From contig NZ_BCSN01000002.1 in the NCBI RefSeq assembly GCF_001570885.1, positions 51,586-115,585 on the forward strand: DNA of 64,000 bases, read 5' to 3'. The position numbers and the translations under genes were made by a program. The notes below the pieces were generated by a model, which was given only the letters and a program-made list of their open reading frames with translations, did no database searches and was not told where the DNA came from. How positions within the stretch are numbered: position 1 is the stretch's first letter; every line of letters starts with the position of its first letter. Source of the stretch: Micrococcus lylae NBRC 15355. Lineage in GTDB: Bacteria > Actinomycetota > Actinomycetes > Actinomycetales > Micrococcaceae. Shown in pieces: positions 36,327 to 43,375 of the stretch.

Positions 36327-36973
36327 GCCGCGCCTCCCTCCCGCTGCCGCTGCCGGCCCGCGGCTGGCTCGCCGCACACGGCGCCCGCCCGGGCCTGCTG
36401 GCCGCGCTCGTCCTCGGCCCCGCCCTCGCTGCCCTGCTCGCCCGCTGGCCGCTGCCGCACACCCCACCGGCGGACGTCACCGTGGACCCGACCCTGAACC
36501 CCGCGCACCTCGGCCTGCTCGCCCTGGCCCTGGCCGTGGGGCTGCTGCCGGTGCTCCTGGTGGACCGCCTCGCGTGGGCCACGGACGTGGCCGCCCGTCC
36601 GGTGCGCCGGATGCGCTGTGGGTGGGTTCTGCTGCCGCTGGCGGCCCAAGGTCTCGGCGCCGTCCTCGGGGCACCACTGCTCCCGGCGCACCTGTCCGCC
36701 GGCGCCGCGTGGCTGTCCTGTCTGCCGCTGCTGTGGGGGCTCTGCCTGCTCGGCGACGTCCTGCTCGGCCCGCTCGCCGGCACCCTGCTGCCGGCGGCCG
36801 TCGTGGCGGCCCTGGGCTTCGGGCCGCTCCCCTGGCACGTCGACGTGCTGTTCAACCCCGATCTCCAGGGACAACGCCTCCTCGTCGGCTGTGCCCTGGC
36901 CGTCCTCGGCGCGGCGCTCTACGCGCTGCGCGGCACCCGCCGCGGCCGCGGCGTCGTGGCCGCCGCCGACTGA
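36323..36973 (+). CDS. Membrane protein, third component of the ABC system
   Basis: 216 aa with about six hydrophobic helices (near 25-42, 60-85, 100-120, 125-150, 152-172 and 190-206). No recognisable family. The ATG overlaps the stop of the preceding gene. Ends 18 bp before the IS30 element, so the original terminator may have been split from the operon by the insertion. Confidence 0.72.
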   Translation: MSRASLPLPLPARGWLAAHGARPGLLAALVLGPALAALLARWPLPHTPPADVTVDPTLNPAHLGLLALALAVGLLPVLLVDRLAWATDVAARPVRRMRCGWVLLPLAAQGLGAVLGAPLLPAHLSAGAAWLSCLPLLWGLCLLGDVLLGPLAGTLLPAAVVAALGFGPLPWHVDVLFNPDLQGQRLLVGCALAVLGAALYALRGTRRGRGVVAAAD

Positions 36974-36991
36974 GGCGCGGCGCCCGGAAAG

Positions 36992-37021
36992 GGCGGATTC
37001 AAGCGGTCCTCGCAACACCCT
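36992..37021 (+). repeat. Left terminal inverted repeat of the IS30 element
   Basis: 30 bp, identical in inverted orientation to 38415-38444; lies partly over the transposase stop codon region. Confidence 0.95.
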
Positions 37022-38390
37022 CGGGTGTGGGTGGGATCAGTAGACCACGCAGGCGCTCGGCTGGGGTATCCCAGTCGAGCGTCATGCGTGGCCTGTCGTT
37101 GAGTTCTTGAGCGACGAACTCGAGGTCTTCTCGGGAGTGCACTGACAGGTCCGTGCCCTTCGGGAAGTACTGACGCAGCAGCCCGTTGGTGTTCTCGTTC
37201 GATCCACGCTGCCAGGGCGAGTGCGGGTCGCAGAAGTACACCGGCATGTCCGTGGCGATCGTGACCTGCTTGTGCCGGGCCATCTCAGCGCCCTGGTCCC
37301 AGGTGAGCGAACCGCGCAGATGTTCCGGCAGGGTCTGGATCAGTCGGACCAGCTCGTCTCTGACCTGCACGGCGTCATGACCGGCCGGCAGGTGCCCGAG
37401 CATCACGTACCGGGTGTGGCGCTCGACCAGGGTCAGGATCGCGGACTTGTTTCCGGCCCCGAGGATCAGGTCTCCTTCCCAGTGCCCGGGCACGGCCCGG
37501 TCCTCGATCTCGGCCGGGCGCTCGGAGATCATGACCATCTCATCGACGAACCGCCGCTGCCCCGCCTCGTCCCGGCGCTGGGGCCTGCGGCGGGCCCGGC
37601 CGGTGCGCAGAGCGTTCTTGACCTCCGCGCGCAGGTTCCCGCGGGCCTGGAAGTACAGGGCCTGATAGATCGTCTCGTGGCTCACATGCATTAGCGGATC
37701 ATCCGGGAACCGCTTGAGCAATGTCTGCCGGATCTGTCGTGGGGAGTATCTGCGCTGCAGCAACCCGATCACTTCACGGCGCAGCGGGCAGTCCATGGCC
37801 AGCTTCGCCGGTTTCGGGCGTGCTCGAGAGGCAGCCCATTGGCGATGGGCGGTGTAGGGCTGATAGGTCCCGTTCGTGGAACGGGCATCGATCTCGCGTT
37901 TGATCGTCGAGGCGGCCCGGCCCAGTACCCAGCCGATCTGACGCAGGGAGGCCCCCTGCCGGAGAAGGTCCGCGATCTGCTCGCGTTCGGCGATGCTCAG
38001 GAACCTGGGATGCAGTGTGCTCAGCACTGCCACGTCAGCACGACTGATGCGCATGTCAGTGGTGTACCGCACGTGGGTGCCATCCGGGTAGAGCCGTGAG
38101 TTCCCGATCTTGCGCACGCCCTTGTCCCAGTCATAGCCGGTGCGTGGATGGACCCCGACCTGCGCGGCTGCCTGTTTGATGCTGGCACCTTCAGCACGCA
38201 ACCGGGCGAAGACCGGTTTGCGAGGATCCGGGCCGGGCCCGGGCGAGCCCATGCCCTTCACCCCTGCCTTGCGAGCCCACCGGTAGGCGGTGTTCTCATT
38301 CGCCCCGACCGCGCGGGCGGCATGCCTGATCGAGCCGCGGTGCTTCGGCAGGGCTTTGAAGAATGCTTCCTTGAGCTGGTCAGACGACAC
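36999..38390 (-). CDS. IS30-family transposase
   Basis: 463 aa, longer than the 383 aa of IS30 itself because of an extra N-terminal helix-turn-helix region. Residues 1-95 contain two such stretches (RHAARAVGANENTAYRWARKA and SIKQAAAQVGVHPRTGYDW); a further HTH follows at LRQGASLRQIGWVLGRAASTI. The DDE catalytic core is intact: D in HWEGDLILG, D in LTWDQGAEMARH and E in NENTNGLLRQYFPKG. The C-terminus reads NDRPRMTLDWDTPAERL, standard for the family. ATG 38390 begins close to the right inverted repeat. Confidence 0.95.
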   Translation of the reverse strand: MSSDQLKEAFFKALPKHRGSIRHAARAVGANENTAYRWARKAGVKGMGSPGPGPDPRKPVFARLRAEGASIKQAAAQVGVHPRTGYDWDKGVRKIGNSRLYPDGTHVRYTTDMRISRADVAVLSTLHPRFLSIAEREQIADLLRQGASLRQIGWVLGRAASTIKREIDARSTNGTYQPYTAHRQWAASRARPKPAKLAMDCPLRREVIGLLQRRYSPRQIRQTLLKRFPDDPLMHVSHETIYQALYFQARGNLRAEVKNALRTGRARRRPQRRDEAGQRRFVDEMVMISERPAEIEDRAVPGHWEGDLILGAGNKSAILTLVERHTRYVMLGHLPAGHDAVQVRDELVRLIQTLPEHLRGSLTWDQGAEMARHKQVTIATDMPVYFCDPHSPWQRGSNENTNGLLRQYFPKGTDLSVHSREDLEFVAQELNDRPRMTLDWDTPAERLRGLLIPPTPEGVARTA

Positions 38391-38414
38391 GGTCCTCGCA
38401 ACCTCCTGAAACTC

Positions 38415-38444
38415 AGGGTGTTGCGAGGACCGCTTGAATCCGCC
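38415..38444 (-). repeat. Right terminal inverted repeat of the IS30 element
   Basis: 30 bp, perfect inverse of the left end; followed by the AAG target duplication. Confidence 0.95.
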
Positions 38445-38450
38445 AAGGCG

Positions 38451-38494
38451 ACGGGCCGTCGTCGTGCCCCCGGAGGCGAACGACGACGGCCCGT
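38451..38494. terminator. Hairpin terminator between the IS and fprA
   Basis: ACGGGCCGTCGTCGT (38451-38465) pairs perfectly with ACGACGACGGCCCGT (38480-38494). Before the insertion it would have terminated both the ABC operon and the converging fprA; it now lies 4-6 bp outside the IS. Confidence 0.8.
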
Positions 38495-38516
38495 GGCACG
38501 TCGGTCTCTGTCAGGC

Positions 38517-39926
38517 TCAGCCCTGGACGGCCTCGCGCATGATGCGGATCTGCTCGGCACGGTCCACGACCTTCACCCGCTCGCGCTCCACCGGACCGGC
38601 CTCGGTGGCCTCGCGGCCGAGGGCCTTCTCGTGGTCATCGAGCGCGTGCCAGCCGGCCCAGGTGGTGTACTCCACACCGCGGTCCTCGAGCAACGTGATG
38701 ATCGAGTCCTCGGACGGATCCTGCGCGGTGTACAGGGAGTCCACGTCCTCGATGAGGTGGGTGATGGTCTCCAGGGCACAGCCCTTGGTGTGTCCGATCA
38801 GGCCGACCGGGCCGCGCTTGATCCAGCCGGAGGCATACAGGCCCGGGACCGGAGCGCCGTCGGCGCCGAGCACGCGGCCCTCGGCGTTCGGGATGACGCC
38901 GCGGACGTCGTCGAACTCCACGCCGTCCAGCGGGGAGCCGAAGTAGCCCACCGCGCGGTACACGGCCTGCACCGGGTAGTCCACCGTCTCCTGCGTGGGG
39001 CGGATGCCTCCCTCACCGTCCAGCTCCATGCGCCGCATGCGCAGGCCGTCCACGCGACCGTCGCCGTCGGCGTCTAGGAACTCCTCCGGGGCCTGCAGGA
39101 AGTGCAGGTGCAGGCGGCGCGAGGCGGAGGAGGTGCGGTCCTCCTGCTCCATCAGCCAGTTCGTCAGCGTGCCGACCATGGTGCGGGTCTGGTTGTTGGA
39201 CTCGATCGCGGCCTCCGAGCCGGCATCGAAGTCGAAGTCGTCCTCGTAGAGCACGATGTCCACGTCCCGGGAGTGGGCGAGCTCCCGCAGCTCCAGCGGC
39301 GTGAACTTCACCTGCGCCGGTCCTCGCCGGCCGAACACGTGCACGTCCGTGACCGGGGAGGCCTTGAGCGCCTGGTACACGTTGTCCGGGATCTCGGTGG
39401 TGAGCAGGTCGTCCGCGTGCTTGGACAGGATGCGGGCCACGTCCAGGGCCACGTTGCCGTTGCCGATGACCGCGATCTCCTTGGCGTCCAGCGTCCACTC
39501 GCGCGGCACGTCCGGGTGGCCGTCGTACCAGGAGGCGAAGTCCGCGCCGCCGAAGGAGCCTTCCAGCTCCACGCCCGGCACGTCGAGGGCGGCGTCCTTG
39601 ACGGCGCCGGTGGCGAACACGATCGCGTCGTAGTGGCGGCGCAGGTCCTCAAGGGACAGGTCCGTGCCGTAGTCCACGTTGCCGAGGTAGCGGATGTCAC
39701 CGCGGTCCATCACCTTGTGCAGGGCGTTGACGATGCCCTTGATGCGCGGGTGGTCCGGGGCCACGCCGTAGCGGATCAGGCCGAACGGGGCCGGGTAGCG
39801 GTCGAACAGGTCGATCGAGACCTGGAAGTCGCGCTCTTCCTTGGTGAGGATGTCGGCCGTGTAGACGCCGGCGGGGCCTGCTCCGACGATGGCGATGCGC
39901 AGCGGGCGGTCGGGACGCGTGGTCAC
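38517..39926 (-). CDS. fprA: FprA-type ferredoxin/flavodoxin-NADP+ reductase
   Basis: 469 aa from GTG 39926. FAD enzyme related to adrenodoxin reductase that passes electrons from NADPH to ferredoxin. FAD-binding IAIVGAGPAGVYTAD (about 10-24), RYPAPFGLIRYGVAPDHPRIK (about 46-66) and the NADP site AVIGNGNVALDVARIL (about 151-166) are typical, as is GWIKRGPVGLIGHTKGCA near the C-terminus. Stands alone, preceded by GGAAGGAC. Partners in the cell would be ferredoxins encoded elsewhere. Confidence 0.95.
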   Translation of the reverse strand: MTTRPDRPLRIAIVGAGPAGVYTADILTKEERDFQVSIDLFDRYPAPFGLIRYGVAPDHPRIKGIVNALHKVMDRGDIRYLGNVDYGTDLSLEDLRRHYDAIVFATGAVKDAALDVPGVELEGSFGGADFASWYDGHPDVPREWTLDAKEIAVIGNGNVALDVARILSKHADDLLTTEIPDNVYQALKASPVTDVHVFGRRGPAQVKFTPLELRELAHSRDVDIVLYEDDFDFDAGSEAAIESNNQTRTMVGTLTNWLMEQEDRTSSASRRLHLHFLQAPEEFLDADGDGRVDGLRMRRMELDGEGGIRPTQETVDYPVQAVYRAVGYFGSPLDGVEFDDVRGVIPNAEGRVLGADGAPVPGLYASGWIKRGPVGLIGHTKGCALETITHLIEDVDSLYTAQDPSEDSIITLLEDRGVEYTTWAGWHALDDHEKALGREATEAGPVERERVKVVDRAEQIRIMREAVQG

Positions 39927-40137
39927 GGCGTGGGTGTCCTTCCGGTGGAGGTGTTCGGCGGCGGTCCGCGGGAGCCGGGCGGAGCTCTGCGCCCAGGGCG
40001 GACCGACCGTCCATCCTACCGGCGCACCGCCGCTTTCCGCGGTGAGGCCGGTCACCATCCGCGCCGCCCCGGGGCACCACGACGACGGCCGCTCCCCGAC
40101 GTGACGCGCCCACCGCCCGCCCGTGGCAGGGCGGGTC

Positions 40138-40143
40138 TACAGT
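40138..40143 (+). promoter_or_regulatory. -10 hexamer TACAGT of rarD-like gene
   Basis: TACAGT ends 6 nt before GTG 40150. Confidence 0.5.
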
Positions 40144-40149
40144 GGCCCG

Positions 40150-41112
40150 GTGACCACCCGATCCTCGTCCTCAGCACCGCCCCCCGGCAGCGCGGACGGC
40201 ACCTCGTCCTCGGCCGAGGCCTCCGGTCTGGCCGTCGGCGCCGGCGCCTATGCGATCTGGGGCGTGCTGCCGCTGTACATGGCGGCCACGGCGCCGGCCT
40301 CCGCCATGGAGATCGTCATCATGCGGATCGGCTTCTCCCTGCTGTTCTGCCTGCTCCTGCTGGCCGTGCTGCGGCGCTTCGGGGACCTGCGGGCCGCCCT
40401 GGGGACGCGCCGCCGGGTCGTCGGTGTGGTGCTGGCCGCGGTGGCCGTGGCGGTGAACTGGCTGCTGTACGCCGGATCGGTGACCTCCGGGCATGTGCTG
40501 CAGGCCTCCCTGGGGTACTTCATCAACCCGCTGGTCAACGTGGCCCTGGGCGTGCTGCTGCTGGGCGAGCGCATGCGCCGCGCCCAGTGGGCGGCGGTGG
40601 CGATCGCCGCGGTGGCGGTGCTGGTCATCACCGTGGACGCCGGGCAGGTGCCCTGGATCGGGCTGGGCCTGGCGTTCTCCTTCGGCCTCTACGGGCTGGC
40701 CAAGAAGCGCGCGGGCGCCCCCGTGCACCCGGTGGCGTCCATGACGGCCGAGACCGTGGTGCTGCTGCCGGTGTTCGTGGGCGGCACGATCGGGCTGGCC
40801 GCGACGGGCACGCTGACCACCGGCCTGCACGGGGCGGCGCACTTCTGGATCATGGCGGCCTCCGGCGTGGTCACCGCGGTGCCGCTGATCATGTTCGCCA
40901 CCGCGGCCCGGACCGTGCCGCTGTCCGTGCTGGGCATCCTGCAGTACATCGCGCCGATCGGACAGTTCCTCCTCGCGGTCACGGTGTTCGGAGAGCACAT
41001 GCCCGCCGGCCGCTGGATCGGATTCGGCCTGATCTGGCTGGCGCTGATCGTGTTCACGGCGGACCATCTGGCCGCCGCCCGGGCACAGCGGCGGCTGACG
41101 CGCCGGGCCTAG
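40150..41112 (+). CDS. rarD: RarD-family EamA permease
   Basis: 320 aa from GTG 40150. Ten hydrophobic segments in two EamA repeats follow a 30-residue polar N-terminus. Signature stretches of the RarD group: GAYAIWGVLPLYMAA, VNWLLYAGSVTSGHVLQASLGYFINPL and FSFGLYGLAKKRAG, then LGILQYIAPIGQFLLAV. RarD proteins are thought to export or import small polar molecules; E. coli RarD is linked to chloramphenicol sensitivity only by name. The stop codon TAG is also the first part of the next gene's -10 hexamer. Confidence 0.92.
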   Translation: MTTRSSSSAPPPGSADGTSSSAEASGLAVGAGAYAIWGVLPLYMAATAPASAMEIVIMRIGFSLLFCLLLLAVLRRFGDLRAALGTRRRVVGVVLAAVAVAVNWLLYAGSVTSGHVLQASLGYFINPLVNVALGVLLLGERMRRAQWAAVAIAAVAVLVITVDAGQVPWIGLGLAFSFGLYGLAKKRAGAPVHPVASMTAETVVLLPVFVGGTIGLAATGTLTTGLHGAAHFWIMAASGVVTAVPLIMFATAARTVPLSVLGILQYIAPIGQFLLAVTVFGEHMPAGRWIGFGLIWLALIVFTADHLAAARAQRRLTRRA

Positions 41113-41115
41113 ACT
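41110..41115 (+). promoter_or_regulatory. -10 hexamer TAGACT overlapping the rarD stop
   Basis: TAGACT begins with the rarD stop codon TAG and ends 6 nt before ATG 41122. Confidence 0.5.
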
Positions 41116-41121
41116 GGCCGC

Positions 41122-41601
41122 ATGCCTCCCAAGCCTCCCGCACCCGTGTACCTGTCCGGCTTCCAGAAGCTCGTCCCGGCCCTGCTCGGCGAGGACTGGG
41201 CGCACGACGACGGCCTGACCGGCGCCGAGGTCGACCGCCGCCTGGACGAGTCCCCGGCCGCCGAGCAGCTCGGAGAGGACCTGGTCCTGCCGGCCGCCCT
41301 GCGCGAGTTCTACCTCGCCCTCGGCAACTGCGGCGACCTGCTGGAGACCGCGCACTTCTTCTGGGACCCGGACGACCTCGAGGTCCGCGACGGCTTCCTG
41401 ATGTTCCTCGAGGACGCCGAGGAGACCGTCGTCTGGGGCCTGCCCGTGGACAACCTGCCGCTGCCGGACCCGATCGTCTGGCGCCGCTCCTCCGGCGCCG
41501 ATGACGAGGACGGCGAGTGGACCGACGAGGGCGGGACGTTCTCCGAGTTCGTCACCGACCTGCTCGCCTGGACCTTCGAGGACGAGGAGGAGGACCGCTG
41601 A
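41122..41601 (+). CDS. SUKH (SMI1/KNR4)-like protein
   Basis: 159 aa, strongly acidic at the C-terminus. The central part LVLPAALREFYLALGNCGDLL (about 55-75) is the LPxxLREFY start of the SUKH fold, and VWGLPVDNLPLPDPIVWRR (about 106-124) is the PxDPxVw segment usual near its end. SUKH proteins are often immunity proteins of contact-dependent toxins, but solitary copies with unknown roles exist. Its stop shares one base with the ATG of the HIT gene (TGATG), so the two are coupled; no toxin gene is beside it. Confidence 0.6.
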   Translation: MPPKPPAPVYLSGFQKLVPALLGEDWAHDDGLTGAEVDRRLDESPAAEQLGEDLVLPAALREFYLALGNCGDLLETAHFFWDPDDLEVRDGFLMFLEDAEETVVWGLPVDNLPLPDPIVWRRSSGADDEDGEWTDEGGTFSEFVTDLLAWTFEDEEEDR

Positions 41602-42167
41602 TGCCCTCCCAGACCCCGGGCTCCGCCGCCGGCTCCGCTCCGGAGGCCGCCCCCGCCCGCTCCCCCGAGGCGCCGCGCGGCTCCGGCATCCCCTCTCAGG
41701 CCCCGGAGGGCTACGTCTGCCCGTTCTGCGGCCTGGTGGCCGGCGACTGCTCGGACCCGGGCAACCGCTGCGAGCTCGAGGACGTCGTCTACCAGGACGA
41801 GGACCTCGTGGTGCTCATCGCCTGCGACGGCTTCGGCGACCACGAGGGCCACGCGATGATCATCCCGGCCCAGCACTATGAGAACCTCTACGAGATGCCG
41901 GACCGGGTGCTGCAGCGTACCGCGCTGATGGCCCGTCAGGTCGCCTTGGCGATCAAGCGGGCGTGGAACTCGGAGGGCACCTCCACCCGCCAGCACAACG
42001 AGAAGGCCGGCAACCAGCACGTCTGGCACTACCACCTGCACGTGTTCCCCCGGTACTCCGGGGACATGCTCTACCGCCAGCTGCGGCACGCCGTGGATCC
42101 GGCCGTCCGCGCCGTGAAGGCGAAGGAGCTGGCCGCCGCCCTGGACGTGGGGCCGACCCGGCTCTGA
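41601..42167 (+). CDS. HIT-family hydrolase
   Basis: 188 aa. After a disordered 35-residue Ala/Pro-rich start, VCPFCGLVAGD gives a zinc-type CxxC at the head of the HIT domain. The histidine triad is HVWHYHLHVFPR (about 147-158), with the middle histidine forming the nucleotidyl intermediate. Members hydrolyse nucleoside phosphoramidates and dinucleotides. Start at 41601 overlaps the SUKH-like gene by one base. Confidence 0.9.
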   Translation: MPSQTPGSAAGSAPEAAPARSPEAPRGSGIPSQAPEGYVCPFCGLVAGDCSDPGNRCELEDVVYQDEDLVVLIACDGFGDHEGHAMIIPAQHYENLYEMPDRVLQRTALMARQVALAIKRAWNSEGTSTRQHNEKAGNQHVWHYHLHVFPRYSGDMLYRQLRHAVDPAVRAVKAKELAAALDVGPTRL

Positions 42168-42202
42168 GGCGGCCGTCCCGCTTCGAGCGCGAGCCCGCAA
42201 CA

Positions 42203-42266
42203 ACTGGTGAGGACACACCGTCAAAGTCGTCCAGAAGCGTGCCCTTGAGGGTGTGTCTTCACCAGT
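42203..42266. terminator. Long 17-bp hairpin between convergent HIT and prenyl synthase genes
   Basis: ACTGGTGAGGACACACC (42203-42219) pairs with GGTGTGTCTTCACCAGT (42250-42266), with one G-U pair, and the stem continues by four pairs after one mismatch. The loop is about 30 nt. It lies between two converging genes and can end both transcripts, but it is less GC-rich than, and shares no core with, the other hairpins. Confidence 0.6.
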
Positions 42267-42310
42267 AGGCGACGCCGGTGGGCCCGGCTGGATCCACGCG
42301 GAGAACCGCC

Positions 42311-43375
42311 TCAGGAGGAGCGGTCGACCACGTAGTCGGCGAAGCCTGCGAGGGCGTCCTTCACCGCGGAGTCCGGCAGCGGCGCCAGGATCTGCTTTGC
42401 CCTCGCGGCGTGCGCGCGGGTCATCTCCCAGGCACGCTCCATCACCGGGTGGGCGGTCACGGCGGCGACGGCGGCGGCGAGCTGCTCATCCGAGTCCAGC
42501 GGGCCGTCCACAAGCTCGAGGGCCTTCCGGGCGGACTGCGCCTCGGCGCCGGCGCCCACGGCCGCGCCGCGCAGCAGGATGGTGGTCAGGGTCGGCACGC
42601 CCTCCCGCAGGTCGGTGCCTGGCGCCTTGCCGAGCTGCTCCTCGGTGGAGGTCAGGTCGATCAGGTCGTCGGCCAGCTGGAACGCCAGGCCTACCTCCTC
42701 GCCGTAGGCGGCGAGGATCTGCACGGTCTCCTCGTTCGCGCCGCCCAGCAGCGCGCCGAGCATGCCGGAGGCGGCGATCAGCGAGCCGGTCTTGCCGCCG
42801 ATGACCTGGAGGTAGTGCTCGAGGTGGTCCTCGCCGTCCTGCACGCCGCGGGTCTCCCACAGCTGGCCCAGGACGAGCCGCTCGAAGGTGTCGGACTGCA
42901 CACGGACGGCACGCGGACCGAGCTCGGACATCAGCTGGGAGGCGCGGGCGAACACGAGGTCGCCGGCCAGGATCGCGGCGGAGTTGCCCCACAGGCGGTG
43001 GGCGGTCTCCACGCCGCGGCGCACGGGGGCCTCGTCCATGACGTCGTCGTGGTACAGGGTGGCCAGGTGGGTCAGCTCCATCACCACGGCGGCCTGACGG
43101 ACCGCGGGGTTGACCGGGGCGACTTCCCCGGAGCCGAGCTCCGGGTCCGCGATGAGCGAGGCCATCACGGTGAGCACGGGGCGGATGCGCTTGCCGCCGG
43201 CGGTGAGCAGGTGGCGGGAGGAGGTCTCCGCGAAGACGTCGTCGCTCGTCAGGGCCTCGTGCAGCTGCGTCTCCACCGCGTCGAGGGCGTCGGTGACGGT
43301 GTCGAGCACGCGACCATGCCCGGCCAGCGATTCGAAGCCGGCGGGCAGGGTGAAGCCGTCAGTGGAGGTGGTCAC
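42311..43375 (-). CDS. Trans-polyprenyl diphosphate synthase (menaquinone side chain)
   Basis: 354 aa from GTG 43375. Adds isopentenyl units to an allylic primer to make the quinone tail. The first aspartate motif is D110-D111-V-M-D114 in TLYHDDVMDEA, the second D236-D237-L-I-D240 in QLADDLIDL. GGKRIRPVL (60-68) binds the diphosphate. The position at the end of the menD-menJ operon, as with grcC1 in Mycobacterium, suggests a long-chain product for menaquinone; M. luteus is known for an octaprenyl menaquinone, but the chain length cannot be read reliably here. A TAGGCT hexamer 6 nt before the GTG lies inside menJ, so an internal leaderless promoter may exist. Confidence 0.93.
   Translation of the reverse strand: MTTSTDGFTLPAGFESLAGHGRVLDTVTDALDAVETQLHEALTSDDVFAETSSRHLLTAGGKRIRPVLTVMASLIADPELGSGEVAPVNPAVRQAAVVMELTHLATLYHDDVMDEAPVRRGVETAHRLWGNSAAILAGDLVFARASQLMSELGPRAVRVQSDTFERLVLGQLWETRGVQDGEDHLEHYLQVIGGKTGSLIAASGMLGALLGGANEETVQILAAYGEEVGLAFQLADDLIDLTSTEEQLGKAPGTDLREGVPTLTTILLRGAAVGAGAEAQSARKALELVDGPLDSDEQLAAAVAAVTAHPVMERAWEMTRAHAARAKQILAPLPDSAVKDALAGFADYVVDRSS

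Larger units (their letters stand above)
36992..38444. mobile_element. IS30-family insertion sequence, complete
   Basis: 1453 bp bounded by perfect 30-bp terminal inverted repeats (36992-37021 and 38415-38444; outer end GGCGGATTCAAGCGGTCCTC) and by a 3-bp direct repeat AAG at 36989-36991 and 38445-38447, the target duplication expected for IS30. A single intact transposase gene reads right to left. Two exact repeats and an open frame suggest recent insertion. Confidence 0.95.

Noticed and set aside
34153..36973. Antibiotic or peptide biosynthetic cluster around the ABC operon and MFS gene
   Set aside because: No synthetase, modification enzyme or precursor peptide could be found near these transporters.
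36992..38444. Larger composite transposon or genomic island
   Set aside because: Only one IS copy is present; both flanks are ordinary core genes with the same composition.
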